Origin: Leptidea sinapis
Taxonomy: Eukaryota > Arthropoda > Insecta > Lepidoptera > Pieridae
Reading direction: 5' to 3'
Assembly (NCBI RefSeq): GCF_905404315.1
Contig: NC_066301.1
Location: forward strand, 248,001-312,000
DNA: 64,000 bases
The notes under the pieces are model-generated. The model did no database searches and had not been told where the DNA came from. It saw nothing but the letters and a program-made list of their open reading frames with translations. A program made the position numbers and the translations under genes. Shown here piece by piece: positions 50,153 to 63,913 of the stretch; positions within the stretch are counted from its first letter, which is position 1; the number at the start of each line of letters is the position of its first letter.

Positions 50153-52708
50153 GGGTAACGTGTCCGAGGTTCTCTAGGGTGCAGAGAACAATTCTGTTAT
50201 CATTTTTGAAATCCAAGATGGCTGCAACACACAATTATGTTTTCAGCAATTTTGATATCGTGTCCGAGGTTCTCGAGGGTGCAGAGAACGATTTTGGGAT
50301 CATTTTTGAAAACGAAGATGGCCACCGCAAAAAATTATGATTATAACATTATGGGTTTCGTATCCGATGTTCTCGAAGGTGCAGAGAATGATTCTAGGAT
50401 CATTTTTGAAATCCAATATGGCCGCCGCACAAAATTATAATTTCAGCAATATATATATCGTGTCCGAGGTTCTCGAAGGTGCAGAGAACGATTTTGTAAT
50501 CATTTTTGAAAACCGAGATGGCCGCCGCACAAAATTATTATTTTAGCAATATGGATATCGTGTCCGAGGTTCTCGAGGGTGCAGAGAACAATACTGTGAT
50601 CATTTTTTAAATCCAAGATGGCTGCCACTCAAAATTATGATAACTACATTATGGGTATCGTATCCGAGGTTCTCGAGGGTGCAGATAACGATTTTGTGAT
50701 CATTTTTTGAATCCAAGATGGCCGCCGCTCAAAAGTATGAAAACTACATTAAGGGTATCGTATCCGAGGTTCTCGAGGGTGCTGAGAACGACTTTGTGAT
50801 CATTTTTCAAATCCAAGATGGCCGTCGCACAAAATTATGATTTCAGCAATATTAAAATCGTACCCGAGGTTCTAGAGGGTGCAGAGAACGATTTGGTGAT
50901 CATTTTTAAAATCCAAGATGGCCGCCGCACAAAATTATGATTTTAGCAATATGGATATCTTGTCCGAGGTTCTCGAGGGTGCAGAGAACAATTCTGTGAT
51001 CATTTTTGAAATCCAAGAGGGCTGCCGCAAACAATTATGTTTTCAGCAATATAGATATCGTGTCCGAGGTTCTCGAGGGTGCTGAAAACAATTTTGAGAT
51101 CATTTTTAAATCCGAGATGGCCGCCGCTCAATAGTATGATAACTACATTATTGGTATCGTATCCGATGTTCTCGCGGGTGCAGAGAACGATTTTGTGATC
51201 ATTTTTCAAATTCAAGATGGCCGCCGTGCAAGATTATGATAACAAAATTATGGGTATCGCATCCGAGGTTCTCGAGAGTGCACAGAACGATTTTGTGATC
51301 ATTTTTCAAATCCTAGATGGCCGCCGCACGAAATTATGATTTCAGCAATATGGATATCGTGTCCGAGGTTCTCGAGGTCGCAGAGAACAATCCTGTGATC
51401 ATTTTTGAAATCCAAGAGGGCTGCCGCACACAATTATGGTTTCAGCAATATATATATCGTGTCCGAGGTTCTCGAGTGTGCAGAGAACGATTTTGTGATC
51501 ATGTTTGAAATCCAATATGGCCGCCGCACAAAATTATGATTTGAGCAATATGGATATCGAGTCCGAGGTTCTCGAGGTTGCAGAGAATATATTTGGGAAT
51601 ATTTTTGAAGACCAAGATGGCCGTCGCACAAAATTATGATTTCAGCAATATGGATATCGTGTCCGAAGTTCTCGAGGGTGCAGAGAACGATTTTGTTATC
51701 ATTTTTTTAATCAAAGATGGCCACCGCACAAAATTAAGATTACAACATTATGGGTATCGTATCCGAGGTTCTCGAAGGTGAATAGTATGATCTTGGGATC
51801 ATTTTTGAAATGCAAGATGGCCGCCGCGCAAAATTATGTTTTCAGCAATATGGATATCGAGTCCGAGGTTCTCGAGGGTGCAGAGAACAATTCTGTGATC
51901 ATTTTAGAAATCCAAGAGGGCTGCCGCACACAATTATGTTTTCAGCAATATGGATATCGTGTCTGAGGTTCTCGAGGGTACAGAGAACAATTCTGTGATC
52001 ATTTTTTGAAATCCAAGAGGGCTGCCGCACACAATTATGTTTTCAGCAATATGGATATCGTGTCCGAGGTTTTCTGGGGTGCAGAGAACAATTCTGTGAT
52101 TATTTTTGAAATCCAAGATGGCTGCCACACACAATTATGTTTTCAGCAATATGGATATCGTGTCCGAGGTTCTCGAGGGTGCAGAGAACAATTTTGGGAT
52201 CATTTTTCAAATTCAAGATGGCCGCCGTGCAAGATTATGATCACAAAATTATGGGTATCGCATCCGAGGTTCTCGAGAGTGCACAGAACGATTTTGTGAT
52301 CATTTTTCAAATCCTAGATGGCCGCCGCACGAAATTATGATTTCAGCAATATGGATATCGTGTCCGAGGTTCTCGAAGTCGCAGAGAACAATTCTGTGAT
52401 CATTTTTGAAATCCAAGAGGGCTGCCGCACACAATTATGTTTTCAGCAATATATATATCGTGTCCGAGGTTCTCGAGTGTGCAGAGAACGATTTTGTGAT
52501 CATGTTTGAAATCCAATATGGCCGCCGCACAAAATTATGATTTGAGCAATATGGATATCGAGTCCGAGGTTCTCGAGGTTGCAGAGAATATATTTGGGAA
52601 TATTTTTGAAAACTAAGATAGCCGCCGCGCAAAATTATGATTTCAGCAATATGGATATCGTGTCCGAGGTTCTCGAGGGTGCAGAGAACGATTTTGTGAT
52701 CATTTTTT
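49508..52708 (+). repeat. Most complete P plus M super-unit
   Basis: P1-P11 (49508-50608), M12-M15 (50609-51008), M1-M10 (51009-52008), then a variable tail with M3-M7-like monomers to 52708. It shows the module order P, M12-M15, M1-M10/11 with no tetramer expansion, so it is the best model for a roughly 26-monomer (about 2.6-kb) super-unit. Private mutations such as GCTGAAAACAATTTTGAG near 51080 are more frequent here than in the centre of the domain. Confidence 0.75.
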
Positions 52709-53810
52709 AAATCAAAGATGGCCACCGCACAAAATTATGATTACAACATTATGGGTATCGTGTCCGAGGTTCTCGAGGGTGCAGAGAACAATTTTGGGAT
52801 CATTTTTGAATACGAAGATGGCCACCGCACAAAATTATGATTACAACATTTTGGGTATCGAATCCGAGGTTTTCGAAGGTGCAGAGAATGATTCTGGGAT
52901 CATTTTTGAAAACCGAGATGGCCGCCGCTCAAAATTATGATAACAACAATATGGGTATCGAATTTGAGGCTCTCGAGTGTGCAGAGAACGATTTTGTAAT
53001 CATTTTTGAAATCCAAGAGGGCTGCCGCACACAATTATGTTTTCAGCAAAATGAATATCGAGTCCGAGGTTCTCGATGGTGCAGAGAACGATTTAGTGAT
53101 CATTTTTGAAATCCAAGAAGGCCGCCGCGCAAAATTATGATTTCAGCAATTTGGATATCGTGTCCGAGGTTCTCTAGGGTGCAGAGAACAATTCTGTGAT
53201 TATTTTTGAAATCCAAGATGGCTGGCACACACAATTATGTTTTCAGCAATATGGATATCGTGTCCGAGGTTCTCGAGGGTGCAGAGAACAATTTTGGGAT
53301 CATTTTTGAAAACGAAGATGGCAACCGCACAAAATTATAATTAAAACATTATGGGTATCGTATCCGAGGTTCTCGAGGGTACAGAGAATAATTCTGTGAT
53401 CATTTTTTGAAATCCAAGAGGGCTGCCGCAAACAATTATGTTTTCAGCAATATGGGTAACGTATCCTTGGCTATCGTGGGTGAAGAGAACGATTCTGTTA
53501 TCATTTTTGAAAACCGAGATGGCTGCCACACACAATTATGTTTTCAGCAATATGGATATCGTGTCCGAGGTTCTCGAGGGTGCAGAGAACAATTCTGTGA
53601 TCATTTTAGAAATCCAAGAGGGCTGCCGCACACAATTATGATTTTAGCAATATGGATATCGTGTCCGAGGTTCTCGAGGGTACAGAGAACAATTCTGTGA
53701 TCATTTTTTGAAATCCAAGAGGGCTGCCGCACACAATAATGTTTTCAGCAATATGAATATCGTGTCCGAGGTTCTCGATGGTGCACAGAACGATTTTGTG
53801 ATCATTTTTG

Positions 53811-54110
53811 AAATCCAAGAAGGCCGCCGCGCAAAATTATGATTTCAGCAATTTGGATATCGAGTCCGAGGTTCTCGAGGGTGCAGAGAACAATTTTGGG
53901 ATCATTTGTCAAATCCATGATGGGCACAGCACAAAATTATGATTTCAGCAATATGGATACCGTCTCCGAGATTCTCGAGGCTGCAGAGAACGATTTTATG
54001 ATCAGTTTTGTAATCCTAGATGGCCGCCGCTCAACATTATGATTACTACATTATGAATATCGTATCCGAGGTTCTCGAGGGTGCAGAGAACGATTTTATG
54101 ATCTTTTTTC
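53811..54110 (+). repeat. Divergent type-1/2 monomers at the flank entry
   Basis: Three successive monomers are more diverged than their neighbours: GATCATTTGTCAAATCCATG with GGGCACAGC, then ATACCGTCTCCGAGATTCTC with AGTTTTGTAATCC, then ACATTATGATTACTACATTA with TGATCTTTTTTCAAATCC. None of these variants was seen elsewhere, so this short stretch has escaped homogenisation longer than the rest. Confidence 0.65.
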
Positions 54111-54180
54111 AAATCCAAGATGGCCGCCGCGCAAAATTATGATAACATCAATATGGGTATCGTATCCGAGGCTCCCGAGG

Positions 54181-55780
54181 GTGCAGAGAACAATTTTGTG
54201 ATCATTTTTGAAATCCAAGAGGGCTGCCGCACACAATTATGTTTTCAGCAATATGAATATCGTGTCCAAGGTTTTCGAGGGTGCAGATTACGATTTTGTG
54301 ATCATATTTGAAATCCAAGATGGCCGCCGCACAAAATTATGATTTCAGCAATATGGATATCGTGTCCGAGGTTCTCGAGGGTGCAGAGAACGATTTTGTG
54401 ATCATTTTTTAAATCAAAGATGGCCACCGCACAAAAATATGATTACAACATTTTGGGTATCGTATCCGAGGTTCTCGAGGGTACAGAGAACAATTCTGTG
54501 ATCATTTTTTGAAATCCAAGAGGGCTGCCGCATATAATTATGTTTTCAGCAATATGGGTATCGTATCCTTGGCTATCGTGGGTGAAGAGATTGATTCTGT
54601 TATCATTTTTGAAAACCGAGATGGCTGCCACACACAATTATGTTTTCAGCAATATGGATATCGTATCCGAGGTTCTCGAAGGTGCATAGTATGATTCTGG
54701 GATCATTTTTGAAATCCAAGATGGCTGCCGCACACAATTATGTTTTAAGCAATATGGATATCGTGTCCTAGGTTCTCCAGGGTGCAGAGAATAATTCTGT
54801 GATCATTTTTGAAATCCAAGAGGGCTGCCGCAAACAATTATGTTTTCAGCAATATGGATATCGTGTCCGAGGTTCTCGAGAGAGCAGAAAGCAATTTTGA
54901 GATTATTTTTAAATCCGAAATAGCTGCCGCTCAATAGTTTGATAACTACATTATGGGTATCGTATCCGAGGCTCTCTAGGGTGCAGAGAACAATTTTGTG
55001 ATCATTTTTGAAATCCAAGAGGGCTGCCGCACACAATTATGTTTTCAGCAATATGAATATCGTGTCCAAGGTTTTCGAGGGTGCAGATTACGATTTTGTG
55101 ATCATATTTGAAATCCAAGATGGCCGCCGCACAAAATTATGATTTCAGCAATATGGATATCGTGTCCGAGGTTCTCGAGGGTGCAGAGAACGATTTTGTG
55201 ATCATTTTTTAAATCAAAGATGGCCACCGCACAAAAATATGATTACAACATTTTGGGTATCGTATCCGAGGTTCTCGAGGGTACAGAGAACAATTCTGTG
55301 ATCATTTTTTGAAATCCAAGAGGGCTGCCGCATATAATTATGTTTTCAGCAATATGGGTATCGTATCCTTGGCTATCGTGGGTGAAGAGATTGATTCTGT
55401 TATCATTTTTGAAAACCGAGATGGCTGCCACACACAATTATGTTTTCAGCAATATGGATATCGTATCCGAGGTTCTCGAAGGTGCATAGTATGATTCTGG
55501 GATCATTTTTGAAATCCAAGATGGCTGCCGCACACAATTATGTTTTAAGCAATATGGATATCGTGTCCTAGGTTCTCCAGGGTGCAGAGAATAATTCTGT
55601 GATCATTTTTGAAATCCAAGAGGGCTGCCGCAAACAATTATGTTTTCAGCAATATGGATATCGTGTCCGAGGTTCTCGAGAGAGCAGAAAGCAATTTTGA
55701 GATTATTTTTAAATCCGAAATAGCTGCAGCTCAATAGTTTGATAACTACATTATGGGTATCGTATCCGAGGCTCTCTAGG
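54181..55780 (+). repeat. 800-bp octamer, two tandem copies
   Basis: Copies are 54181-54980 and 54981-55780. I find one difference: C at 54928 against A at 55728. Shared private variants include GTGCAGATTACG, ACAAAAATATGATTACAACA, GCATATAATTATG, GAGATTGATTCTG and CAGAAAGCAATTTTG. The net length is exactly 800 bp because a 101-bp and a 99-bp monomer cancel. Confidence 0.95.
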
Positions 55781-56790
55781 GTGCAGAGAACAATTTTGTG
55801 ATCATTTTTGAAATCCAAGAGGGCTGCGGCATCCAATTATGTTTTCAGCAATATGAATATCGTGTCCGAGGTTTTCGAGGGTGCAGATAACGATTTTGTG
55901 ATCATATTTGAAATCCAAGATGGCCGCCGCACAAAATTATGATTTCAGCAATATGGATATCGTGTCCGAGGTTCTCGAGGGTGCACAGAACGATTTTGTG
56001 ATCATTTTTGAAATGCAAGATGGCCGCCGCGCAAAATTATGTTTTCAGCAATATGGATATCGAGTCCTAGGTTCTCGAGGGTGCAGAGAACAATTCTGTG
56101 ATCATTTTAGAAATCCAAGAGAGCTGCCGCACACAATTATGTTTTCAGCAATATGAATATCGTGTCCAAGGTTTTCGAGGGTGCAGATAACGATTTTGTG
56201 ATCATATTTGAAATCCAAGATGGCCGCCGCACAAAATTATGATTTCAGCAATATGGATATCGTGTCCGAGGTTCTCGAGGGTGCAGAGAACGATTTTGTG
56301 ATCATTTTTTAAATCAAAGATGGCCACCGCAAAAAATTATGATTACAACATTATGGGTATCGTATCCGAGGTTCTCGAGGGTACAGAGAACAATTCTGTG
56401 ATCATTTTTTGAAATTCAAGAGGGCTGTCGCAAACAATTATGTTTTCAGCAATATGGGTATCGTATCCTTGGCTCTCGTGGGTGAAGAGAACGATTCTGT
56501 TATCATTTTTGAAAACCGAGATGGCTGCCACACACAATTATGTTTTCAGCAATATGGATATCGTTGTCCGAGGTTCTCGAGGGTGCAGAGAACGATTTTG
56601 TGATCATTTTTTAAATCAAATATGGCCACCGCACAAAATTATGATTACAAAATTATGGGTATCGTATCCGAGGTTCTCAAAGGTGCATAGTATGATTCTG
56701 GGATCATTTTTGAAAGCCAAGATGGCTGCCGCACACAATTATGTTTTAAGCAATATGGATATCGTGTCCGAGGTTCTCGAGGGTGCAGAG
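55512..56790 (+). repeat. 1.3-kb block, copy 1 (offset 3,503 bp)
   Basis: It matches 59015-60290 monomer for monomer, with the same 1-bp insertions before 56412 and inside the monomer at 56512. Shared variants are GAGTCCTAGGTTCTCG and ATTCAAGAGGGCTG. The right edge is where this copy turns to GAAAACGAAGATGGCAACC while the partner continues with GAGGGCTGCCGCAAAC. Confidence 0.8.
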
Positions 56791-57304
56791 AACGATTTTG
56801 GGATCATTTTTGAAAACGAAGATGGCAACCGCACAAAATTATGATTAAAACATTATGGGTATAGTATCCGAGGTTCTCGAAGGTGCAGAGAATGATTCTG
56901 GGATCATTTTTGAAAACCGAGATGGCCGCCGCACAAAACTATGATAACAAAAATATGGGTATCGTATCCGTGGCTCTCGTGGGTGAAGAGAACGATTCTG
57001 TTATCATTTTTGAAAATCGAGATTGCCGCCGCGCAAAATTATTTTAACAACAATATGGGTATCGTATCCGAGGCTCTCGAGTGTGCAGAGAACGATTTTG
57101 TAATCATTTTTGAAATCCAAGAGGGCTGCCGCACACAATTATGTTTTCAGCAATATGAATATCGTGTCCGAGGATCTCGATGGTGCAGAGAACGATTTTG
57201 TGATCATATTTGAAATCCAAGATGGCCGCCGCACAAAATTATGATTTCAGCAATATGGATATCGTGTCCGAGGTTCTCGAGGGTGCAGAGAACGATTTTG
57301 TGAT

Positions 57305-58165
57305 CATTTTTTGAAATCCAAGAGGGCTGCCGCAAACAATTATGTTTTCAGCAATATGGGTATCGTATCCTTGGCTATCGTGGGTGAAGAGAACGATTCT
57401 GTTATCATTTTTGAAAACCGAGATGGCTGCCACACACAATTATGTTTTCAGCAATATGGATATCGTGTCCGAGGTTCTCGAGGGTGCAGAGAACGATTTT
57501 GTGATCATTTTTTAAATCAAAGATGGCCACCGCACAAAATTATGATTACAAAATTATGGGTATCGTATCCGAGGTTCTCGAAGGTGCATAGTATGATTCT
57601 GGGATCATTTTTGAAATCCAAGATGGCTGCCGCACACAATTATGTTTTAAGCAATATGGATATCGTGTCCGAGCTTCTCCAGGGTGCAGAGAATAATTCT
57701 GTGATCATTTTTGAAATCCAAGAGGGCTGCCGCAAACAATTATGTTTTCAGCAATATGGATATCGTGTCCGAGGTTCTCTGGGGTGCAGAGAACAATTCT
57801 GTGATTATTTTTGAAATCCAAGATGGCTGCCACACACAATTCGGTTTTCAGCAATATGGATATCGTGTCCGAGGTTCTCGAGGGTGCAGAGAACGATTTT
57901 GCGATCATTTTTGAAAACGAAGATGGCAACCGCACAAAATTATGATTAAAACTTTATGGGTATAGTATCCGAGGTTCTCGAAAGTGCAGAGAATGAATCT
58001 GGGATCATTTTTGAAAACCGAGATGGCCGCCGCACAAAACTATGATAACAAAAATATGGGTATCGTATCCGTGGCTCTCGTGGGTGAAGAGAACGATTCT
58101 GTTATCATTTTTGAAAATCGAGATTGCCGCCGCGCAAAATTATTTGAACAACAATATGGGTATCG
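57305..58165 (+). repeat. Mosaic unit matching two later segments
   Basis: The left half (about 57305-57775) matches 58706-59180 at 1,401 bp, sharing GTGTCCGAGCTTCTCCAGGG. The right half (about 57735-58165) matches 60535-60965 at 2,801 bp, sharing CAATTCGGTTTTCAGC and CTCGAAAGTGCAGAGAATGA. Two partners with different offsets meeting inside one unit indicate exchange between HOR copies. Confidence 0.8.
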
Positions 58166-59014
58166 TATCCGAGGCTCTCGAGTGTGCAGAGAACGATTTT
58201 GATATCATTTTTGAAATCCAAGAGGGCTGCCGCACACAATTATGTTTTCAGCAATATGAATATCGTGTCCGAGGATCTCGATGGTGCAGAGAACGATTTT
58301 GTGATCATATTTGAAATCCAAGATGGCCGCCGCACAAAATTATGATTTCAGCAATATGGATATCGTGTCCGAGGTTCTCGAGGGTGCAGAGAACGATTTT
58401 GTGATCATTTTTTAAATCAAAGATGGCCACCGCACAAAAATATGATTACAACATTATGGGTATCGTATCCGAGGTTCTCGAAGGTGCAAAGTATGATTCT
58501 GGGATCATTTTTGAAATCCAAGAAGGCTGCCGCACACAATTATGTTTTAAGCAATATGCATATCGCGTCCGAGGTTCTCCAGGGTGCAGAGAACAATTCT
58601 GTGATCATATTTTAAATCCAAGATGGCCACCGCACAAAAATATGATTACAAAATTATGGGTATCGTATCCGAGGTTCTCGAGGGTACAGAGAACAATTCT
58701 GTGATCATTTTTTGAAATCCAAGAGGGCTGCCGCAAATAATTATGTTTTCAGCAATATGGGTATCGTATCCTTGGCTATCGTGGGTGAAGAGAACGATTC
58801 TGTTATCATTTTTGAAAACCGAGATGGCTGCAACACACAATTATGTTTTCAGCAATATGGATATCGTGTCCAAGGTTCTCGAGGGTGCAGAGAACGATTT
58901 TGTGATCATTTTTTAAATCAAAGATGGCCACCGCACAAAATTATGATTACAAAATTATGGGTATCGTATCCGAGGTTCTCGAAGGTGCATAGTATGATTC
59001 TGGGATCATTTTTG

Positions 59015-60290
59015 AAATCCAAGATGGCTGCCGCACACAATTATGTTTTAAGCAATATGGATATCGTGTCCGAGCTTCTCCAGGGTGCAGAGAATAATTC
59101 TGTGATCATTTTTGAAATCCAAGAGGGCTGCCGCAAACAATTATGTTTTCAGCAATATGGATATCGTGTCCGAGGTTCTCGAGAGAGCAGAAAACAATTT
59201 AGAGATTATTTTTAAATCCGAAATAGCTGCCGCTCAATAGTTTGATAACTACATTATGGGTATCGTATCCGAGGCTCTCTAGGGTGCAGAGAACAATTTT
59301 GTGATCATTTTTGAAATCCAAGAGGGCTGCCGCACACAATTACGTTTTCAGCAATATGAATATCGTGTCCGAGGTTTTCGAGGGTGCAGATAACGATTTT
59401 GTGATCATATTTGAAATCCAAGATGGCCGCCGCACAAAATTTTGATTTCAGCAATATGGATATCGTGTCCGAGGTTCTCGAGGGTGCAGAGAACGATTTT
59501 GTGATCATTTTTGAAATGCAATATGGCCGCCGCGCAAAATTATGTTTTCAGCAATATGGATATCGAGTCCTAGGTTCTCGAGGGTGCAGAGAACAATTCT
59601 GTGATCATTTTAGAAATCCAAGAGGGCTGCCGCACACAATTATGTTTTCAGCAATATGAATATCGTGTCCGAGGTTCTCAAGGGTGCAGATAACGATTTT
59701 GTGATCATATTTAAAATCCAAGATGGCCGCCGCACAAAATTATGATTTCAGCAATATGGATATCGTGTCCGAGGTTCTCGAGGGTGCAGAGAACGATTTT
59801 GTGATCATTTTTAAAATCCAAGATGGCCACCGCACAAAATTATGATTACAACATTATGGGTATCGTATCCGAGGTTTTCGAGGGTACAGAGAACAATTCT
59901 GTGATCAATTTTTGAAATTCAAGAGGGCTGCCGCAAACAATTATGTTTTCAGCAATATGGGTATCGTATCCTTGGCTCTCGTGGGTGAAGAGAACGATTC
60001 TGTTATCATTTTTGAAAACCGAGATGGCTGCCACACACAATTATGTTTTCAGCAATATGGATATCGTTTTCCGAGGTTCTCGAGGGTGCAGAGAACGATT
60101 TTGTGATCATTTTTTAAATCAAAGATGGCCACCGCACAAAATTATGATTACAAAATTATGGGTATCGTATCCGAGGTTCTCGAAGGTGCATAGTATGATT
60201 CTGGGATCATTTTTGAAATCCAAGATGGCTGCCGCACACAATTATGTTTTAAGCAATATGGATATCGTGTCCGAGGTTCTCCAGGGTGCA
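59015..60290 (+). repeat. 1.3-kb block, copy 2 (offset 3,503 bp)
   Basis: Partner of 55512-56790. It continues rightward into the segment shared with 15510-16590 in the left flank (59514-60594). Its insertion monomer reads CGTTTTCCGAGG where the partner has CGTTGTCCGAGG. Confidence 0.8.
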
Positions 60291-61715
60291 GAGAATAATT
60301 CTGTGATCATTTTTGAAATCCAAGAGGGCTGCCGCAAACTATTATGTTTTCAGCAATATGGATATCGTGTCCGAGGTTCTCGAGAGAGCAGAAAACAATT
60401 TTGAGATTATTTTTAAATCCGAAATAGCTGCCGCTCAAAAGTTTGATAACTACATTATGGGTATCCTATTCGAGGCTCTCGAGGGTGCAGAGAACAGTTT
60501 TGTGATTATTTTTGAAGTCCAAGAGGGCTGCCGCACACAATTATGTTTTCAGCAATATGGATATCGTGTCCGAGGTTCTCTGGGGTGCAGAGAACAATTC
60601 TGTGATTATTTTTGAAATCCAAGATGGCTGCCACACACAATTCGGTTTTCAGCAATATGGATATCGTGTCCGAGGTTCTCGAGGGTGCAGAGAACGATTT
60701 TGCGATCATTTTTGAAAACGAAGATGGCAACCGCACAAAATTATGATTAAAACATTATGGGTATAGTATCCGAGGTTCTCGAAAGTGCAGAGAATGAATC
60801 TGGGATCATTTTAGAAAACCGAGATGGCCGCCGCACAAAACTATGATAACAAAAATATGGGTATCGTATCCGTGGCTCTCGTGGGTGAAGAGAACGATTC
60901 TGTTATCATTTTTGAAAATCGAGATTGCCGCCGCGCAAAATTATTTTAACAACAATATGGGTATCGAGTCCTAGGTTCTCGAGGGTGCAGAGAACAATTC
61001 TGTGATCATTTTAGAAATCCAAGAGGGCTGCCGCACACAATTATGTTTTCAGCAATATGAATATCGTGTCCGAGGTTTTCGAGGGTGCAGATAACGATTT
61101 TGTGATCATATTTGAAATCCAAGATGGCCGCCGCACAAAATTATGATTTCAGCAATATGGATATCGTGTCCGAGGTTCTCGAGGGTGCAGAGAACGATTT
61201 TGTGATCATTTTTTAAATCAAAGATGGCCACCGCACAAAATTATGATTACAACATTATGGGTATCGTATCCGAGGTTCTCGAGGGTACAGAGAACAATTC
61301 TGTGATCATTTGTTGAAATTCAAGAGGGCTGCCGCAAACAATTATGTTTTCAGCAATATGGGTATCGTATCCTTGGCTCTCGTGGGTGAAGAGAACGATT
61401 CTGTTATCATTTTTGAAAATCGAGATTGCCGCCGCGCAAAATTATTTTAACAACAATATGGGTATCGTATCCGAGGCTCTCGAGTGTGCAGAGAACGATT
61501 TTGTAATCATTTTTGAAATCCAAGAGGGCTGCCGCACACAATTATGTTTTCAGCAATATGAATATCGTGTCCGAGGATCTCGATGGTGCAGAGAACGATT
61601 TTGTGATCATATTTGAAATCCAAGATGGCCGCCGCACAAAATTATGATTTCAGCAATATGGATATCGTGTCCGAGGTTCTCGAGGGTGCAGAGAACGATT
61701 TTGTGATCATTTTTT

Positions 61716-62114
61716 AAATCAAAGATGGCCACCGCACAAAATTATGATTACAAAATTATGGGTATCGTATCCGAGGTTCTCGAAGGTGCAAAGTATGATT
61801 CTGGGATCATTTTTGAAATCCAAGAAGGCTGCCGCACACAATTATGTTTTAAGCAATATGCATATCGCGACCGAGGTTCTCCAGGGTGCAGAGAACAATT
61901 CTGTGATCATTTTTGAAATCCAAGAGGGCTTCCGCAATTATTTATGTTTTCAGCAATATGGATATCGTGTCCGAGGTTCTCGAGAGAGCAGAAAACAATT
62001 TTGAGATTATTTTTAAATCCGAAATAGCCGCCGCTCAATAGTTTGATAACTACATTATGGGTATCGTATCCGAGGCTCTCGAGGGTGCAGAGAACAATTT
62101 TGTGATCATTTTTG
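61716..62114 (+). repeat. K block in the right flank
   Basis: K1-K4 in the same order and length as the reference K block of the left flank, about 59 kb away, with GCAAAGTATGATTCTGG in K1. K3 carries a private GGCTTCCGCAATTATTTATG near 61927. Its presence ties the right flank to the left flank family. Confidence 0.8.
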
Positions 62115-63913
62115 AAATCCAAGAGGGCTGCCGCACACAATTATGTTTTCAGCAATATGAATATCGTGTCCGAGGTTTTCGAGGGTGCAGATAACGATTT
62201 TGTGATCATATTTGAAATCCAAGATGGCCGCCGCACAAAATTATGATTTCAGCAATATGGATATCGTGTCCGAGGTTCTCGAGGGTGCAGAGAACGATTT
62301 TGTGATCATATTTTAAATCAAAGATGGCCACCGCACAAAATTATGATTACAACATTATGGGTATCGTATCCGAGGTTCTCGAAGGTGAATAGTATGATCT
62401 TGGGATCATTTTTGAAATGCAAGATGGCCGCCGCGCAAAATTATGTTTTCAGCAATATGGATATCGAGTCCGAGGTTCTCGAGGGTGCAGAGAACAATTC
62501 TGTGATCATTTTAGAAATCCAAGAGGGCTGCCGGACACAATTTTATTTTCAGCAATATGGATATCGTGTCCGAGGTTCTCGAGGGTGCAGAGAACAATTC
62601 TGTGATCATTTTAGAAATCCAAGAGGGCTGCCGCACACAATTATGTTTTCAGCAATATGAATATCGTGTCCGAGGTTTTCGAGGGTGCAGATAACGATTT
62701 TGTGATCATATTTGAAATCCAAGATGGCCGCCGCACAAAATTATGTTTTCCGCAATTTGGATATCGAGTCCTAGGTTCTCGAGGGTGCAGAGAACAATTC
62801 TGTGATCATTTTAGAAATCCAAGAGGGCTGCCGCACACAATTATGTTTTCAGCAATATGAATATCGTGTCCGAGGTTTTCGAGGGTGCAGATAACGATTT
62901 TGTGATCATATTTGAAATCCAAGATGGCCGCCGCACAAAATTATGATTTCAGCAATATGGATATCGTGTCCGAGGTTCTCGAGAGTGCAGAGAACGATTT
63001 TGTGATCATTTTTTAAATCAAAGATGGCCACCGCACAAAATTATGATTACAAAATTATGGGTATCGTATCCGAGGTTCTCGAAGGTGCATAGTATGATTC
63101 TGGGATTATTTTTGAAATCCAAGATGGCTGCCGCACACAATTATGTTTTAAGCAATATGGATATCGTGTCCGAGGTTCTCCAGGGTGCAGAGAATAATTC
63201 TGTGATCATTTTTGAAATCCAAGAGGGCTGCCGCAAACAATTATGTTTTCAGCAATATGGATATCGTGTCCGAGGTTCTCGAGAGAGCAGAAAACAATTT
63301 TGAGATTATTTTTAAATCCGAAATAGCTGCCGCTCAAAAGTTTGATAACTACATTATGGGTATCGTATCCGAGGCTCTCTAGGGTGCAGAGAACACTTTT
63401 GTGATCATTTTTGAAATCCAAGAGGGCTGCCGCATACAATCATGTTTTCAGCAATATGAATATCGTGTCCGAGGTTTTCGAGGGTGCAGATAACGATTTT
63501 GTGATCATATTTGAAATCCAAGATGGCCGCCGCACAAAATTATGATTTCTGCAATATGGATATCGTGTCCGAGGTTCTCGAGGGTGCAGAGAACGATTTT
63601 GTGATCATTTTTGAAATGCAAGATGGCCGCCGCGCACAATTATGTTTTCAGCAATATGGATATCGAGTCCTAGGTTCTCGAGGGTGCAGAGAACAATTCT
63701 GTGATCATTTTAGAAATCCAAGAGGGCTGCCGCACACAATTATGTTTTCAGCAATATGAATATCGTGTCCGAGGTTTTCGAGGGTGCAGAGAACGATTTT
63801 GGGATCATATTTGAAATCCAAGATGGCCGCCGCACAAAATTATGATTTCAGCAATATGGATATCGTGTCCGAGGTTCTCGAGGGTGCAGAGAACGATTTT
63901 GTGATCATTTTTT

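Larger units (their letters stand above)
19685..52708 (+). repeat. Central domain: P- and M-module HORs
   Basis: About 33 kb built almost entirely from two ordered modules, P (P1-P11) and M (M1-M15). Monomers M12-M14 (CTGCCACTCAAAATTATG; AGTATGAAAACTACATTAAG; CAATATTAAAATCGTACCC) recur here and were not seen in either flank. Modules join in the order P, M12-M15, M1-M11, but many units are cut short, expanded or joined in mid-monomer. Recurrent HOR spacings are 399, 1,298, 1,399, 1,499, 1,600, 1,700 and 1,898 bp. Confidence 0.85.
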
